A DNA stretch of 64,000 bases from an uncultured Methylophilaceae bacterium. GTDB lineage: Bacteria > Pseudomonadota > Gammaproteobacteria > Burkholderiales > Methylophilaceae. The notes under the pieces were generated by a model that saw only the letters and a program-made list of their open reading frames with translations, was not told where the DNA came from and searched no databases. The stretch lies in contig CAILHX010000037.1 of the NCBI GenBank assembly GCA_903834185.1, positions 1-64,000 of the forward strand, written 5' to 3'. Below are positions 61,875-64,000 of the stretch, one piece after another. Made by a program: the position numbers and the translations under genes. How positions within the stretch are numbered: the first letter of the stretch is position 1; every line of letters begins with the position of its first letter.

Positions 61875-64000
61875 CTATTGCCCCAACGGCGAAAAAGCAG
61901 GTACGGCGGGGTTTTCTTTCTTACTTGATTTCACTTCCTGCGGGTCATCCCAGGTCCCCACGATGTCGTAATCGTAGGCCGCGATCTTGTTCAGTGGATC
62001 CTGCAATAACTTCTGTGCCAGCAGTGCAGCCAATCCAACGGCCGGCCCTCCGGCAAAAGCCGCAAGGGAGATGCTATCCGATACCGCTGGTGTGACCTTG
62101 ATGTGCAAGTGTTGCGTCTCCTTGGCGAGGTCGGTTTCTCCATTCATGTTGACGCGGGCTGAAGCGCCTTCCATCACAAAGTTCTCGCTGCGCATCAGGC
62201 CCTGGGTGATATAGATATTGCTGCTGATCTTGTCGAACGAGAAGCCGGAGCTGAATACATCTCGGAAATCGAATAACAGCCGCCGCGGCAGGTTTTGCAG
62301 GCTGATAATGCCCAATAACTTGCCCACGCCTGACTGGATCTTGAGGAATTGTCCTTTTTCCGCTTTCAGCGTCAGATCGCCGCTTAATGTGGTGGTTGAA
62401 AAAGCCTGTGGTCCATCCGGCCAGCTCACGTTGCCAACGATGCTGCCGGTTCCGGATTTGACTGTGCCCGGATAGCCGAAACGGTCCAGCGTCTTGCCGA
62501 TGTCGGCGATATCCATATCCACATTCAGCAGTGTATTGGCATTATGCCGCCAGTTGCTCCAGGCACCCGACATGCTCGCCGTGAAATCCGGGTTCTCCAG
62601 CCGCAGGGTCTCGATATTCCAGTTCCTGCCTTGCTGAGTTGCCCGCAATTCCAGTTTGCCCAGCTTGATGCCGCGCGCTTCGAATTGATTCGCCGTCAGT
62701 GTGATGGAAGGATATTTTTGCGCTGTCGTCGGTTCCGTGTCGTCGTCGGGTTTACCCGGCGCTGCATCGGGGGCAATCAGGTTATCAAGTTTGGCTATGA
62801 TATGGCCGCCACCCTGGGGTAGCCAGGCCAGATCGCCGGTGATCTCGCGGCTACTGACGCTGGCTTTCCATACGTTGTTCTCTGCTCTGGCATCCAATTG
62901 CAGATTGTTGATGCGCTTGTTGAAAATATCCAGCACACCCACTTTCACCTTGGCACTGCTCAGATTGATCGCGTTGTTGTCATGCTTGTCACTGCCCAGC
63001 ATCGCCAGCCATTGATCCGCATCCAGATAAGCCATGCTGCCGCCTACCGTGATGCCGGGTGCAAGTGTGGCCGGGTGCGGATCGCCGCCGAAGCGGATAT
63101 CGGTGCGATCCAGTTTGGACACGCCATTTTGAATACTACGTGCCAGCTTTACCGATAATGCTTTTTCAGCCGTGCTGCTATTGCCGTAATTCACGGTAAT
63201 GGAATCACCATCCCCGGTGAGTTTGCGTTCAATATGCAGTGGTATCCTGGCGTCGGAGGTCTTGTCAAAAGGCGCCGGCAAGCTGCTGGAAAGTCCTACC
63301 AGATCGGGGAAGTCGATGACAAAGCCAGTATGTTTATTGAGCAGGGCGATATGTCCTTGCCAGTCTGCCTGACCATAAAGCTTGTCGGATATCTGATGCG
63401 GGATGAGTTGCTTGAACCCGGTGCTGGTCAATCTGCCCCGGGTTTGAATGTCCAGTTTCCCGTTGGCCCCGCTGGTCATATTGAAAGACACCGGGCCGCC
63501 ATAGATCTGCGCTTGCACATGGTCCGCCTTGACCGTGCTCTCAGTGAACGCCAGTGTACCGTTGATATGGTCCAGTGGCGGCCAGTCCTCGTCGCCCTTG
63601 AGAGAGCCGTTAGTGACGACATAGCTGCCGTTGACGTGAGTGGTATCGGGGTCATTCGCCGGAATGACCAGTTTCAACGACAGTTTGCCGGTGCCGCTTC
63701 CTTTCATGCCGTCGGTAAAGTGATTGAGAGCCGCGGATAGCGGGCTTTGCTCGATAAAACGCAAGCCGTCATCGACCGAATCCTGTGCATGGCCGTCAAT
63801 CTCGACGACAGGGTTGTCTGCATTCAGGTCATTGATGCGCACCGTCGTATTGTTCACCTGCGTGCCCAGGATGTTGCCCTGTGCTTCCGTCAGCAACATC
63901 TTGTTCTCGTAGAACTTCATTTTCAGGCTGGTGTTCTCTATCCTCGGCCAGCCTTTGGCGTAATCTATGATGCCATCGCGGATAGAAGCGGTAACGCTGA
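61875..64000 (-). CDS. yhdP: YhdP-family AsmA-like protein (5' end outside window)
   Basis: The frame is open to the window edge; at least 708 C-terminal residues are visible. The run IRDGIIDYAKGWPRIENTSL before the first internal Met shows that the ATG at 63920 is not the start. The DUF3971/AsmA_2 pattern is seen, with GKLSLKLVIPA, NGTLAFTESTVKADHVQAQI, VGNVSWPDGPQAF, LTLKAEKGQFLKIQSGVGKL and the conserved LGIISLQNLPRRLLFDFRDV. YhdP is a large periplasmic bridge protein that helps move phospholipid to the outer membrane (family knowledge). Ends PAVPAFSPLGQ. Confidence 0.93.
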   Translation of the reverse strand, partial: SVTASIRDGIIDYAKGWPRIENTSLKMKFYENKMLLTEAQGNILGTQVNNTTVRINDLNADNPVVEIDGHAQDSVDDGLRFIEQSPLSAALNHFTDGMKGSGTGKLSLKLVIPANDPDTTHVNGSYVVTNGSLKGDEDWPPLDHINGTLAFTESTVKADHVQAQIYGGPVSFNMTSGANGKLDIQTRGRLTSTGFKQLIPHQISDKLYGQADWQGHIALLNKHTGFVIDFPDLVGLSSSLPAPFDKTSDARIPLHIERKLTGDGDSITVNYGNSSTAEKALSVKLARSIQNGVSKLDRTDIRFGGDPHPATLAPGITVGGSMAYLDADQWLAMLGSDKHDNNAINLSSAKVKVGVLDIFNKRINNLQLDARAENNVWKASVSSREITGDLAWLPQGGGHIIAKLDNLIAPDAAPGKPDDDTEPTTAQKYPSITLTANQFEARGIKLGKLELRATQQGRNWNIETLRLENPDFTASMSGAWSNWRHNANTLLNVDMDIADIGKTLDRFGYPGTVKSGTGSIVGNVSWPDGPQAFSTTTLSGDLTLKAEKGQFLKIQSGVGKLLGIISLQNLPRRLLFDFRDVFSSGFSFDKISSNIYITQGLMRSENFVMEGASARVNMNGETDLAKETQHLHIKVTPAVSDSISLAAFAGGPAVGLAALLAQKLLQDPLNKIAAYDYDIVGTWDDPQEVKSSKKENPAVPAFSPLGQ

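Noticed and set aside
61695-61928. 77-codon plus-strand open frame between nitrilase and yhdP
   Set aside because: It overlaps the ends of both neighbours on the other strand and shows no family features.

Overview
The window reads as part of a betaproteobacterial chromosome. Gene content and order (ilvBHC with psd, pyrG-kdsA-eno-ftsB, ygfZ/ygfX, alaA-hom-thrC, yhdP-nitrilase-tldD) fit the Nitrosomonadales, perhaps a Gallionellaceae- or methylophile-like lineage. This is inference from family knowledge; there is no rRNA gene here to test it. Most genes have a moderately GC-rich, uniform look. The first ~2.1 kb, the block at about 35.9-40.2 kb and a few single genes are visibly richer in A+T.

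Layout. 0-2.1 kb: an AT-rich edge with the C-terminus of a histidine kinase, an HD-GYP phosphodiesterase and a 425-bp non-coding stretch. 2.1-3.7 kb: an MxaD-like periplasmic protein and a YVTN beta-propeller. 3.9-12.3 kb: rppH, psd, ilvC-ilvH-ilvB, nadC, a glutathione-transferase-like protein, a radical SAM protein, a Rap1a/Tai-like secreted protein and an FkbM methyltransferase. 12.4-18.1 kb: pyrG, kdsA, eno, ftsB, ygfZ and a ygfX-like gene. 18.1-20.9 kb: an EF-hand protein and an OmpR/EnvZ two-component pair. 20.9-26.2 kb: a six-gene minus-strand operon in the order moxR-DUF58-mxaA-VWA-mxaK-VWA, which matches mxaRSACKL, the maturation genes of methanol dehydrogenase, with no dehydrogenase gene in sight. 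26.4-32.4 kb: an Mth938-like protein, then alaA-hom-(Cys-rich secreted protein)-thrC-thyA. 32.4-35.9 kb: an intergenic repeat, tRNA-Leu(UAA), two DUF proteins and htpG. 36-40.2 kb: an accessory block (HdeD, BON protein, MFS pseudogene, flavin reductase, nitroreductase) bracketed by two diverged copies of the htpG 3' end and terminator. 40.2-47.9 kb: cspA, rlmJ, a TPR/glycosyltransferase-like protein, small unknowns, greB, an SRPBCC protein and a P-type ATPase. 47.9-58.4 kb: an AddB/AddA-like nuclease-helicase pair, a DedA protein, mfd and a DUF2934 protein. 58.5-64 kb: tldD, an unknown gene, a nitrilase-family amidase and the 3' part of yhdP.

Working together: ilvBHC supplies branched-chain amino acids; alaA, hom and thrC supply alanine and threonine; addAB-like and mfd genes handle DNA repair; yhdP and psd act in envelope lipid biology; ompR-envZ senses envelope state. 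The mxaRSACKL operon, together with the distant mxaD-like gene, is the most notable system. It has its own candidate promoter with a perfect inverted repeat lying across the spacer and -10.

The non-coding DNA is also informative. It holds two copies of a 70-bp repeat, two hairpins sharing the unit GTCGTAAGTT, and a near-palindromic 80-bp repeat between kdsA and eno. It also holds two relics (htpG 3' end, MFS 3' end) that record a local duplication.
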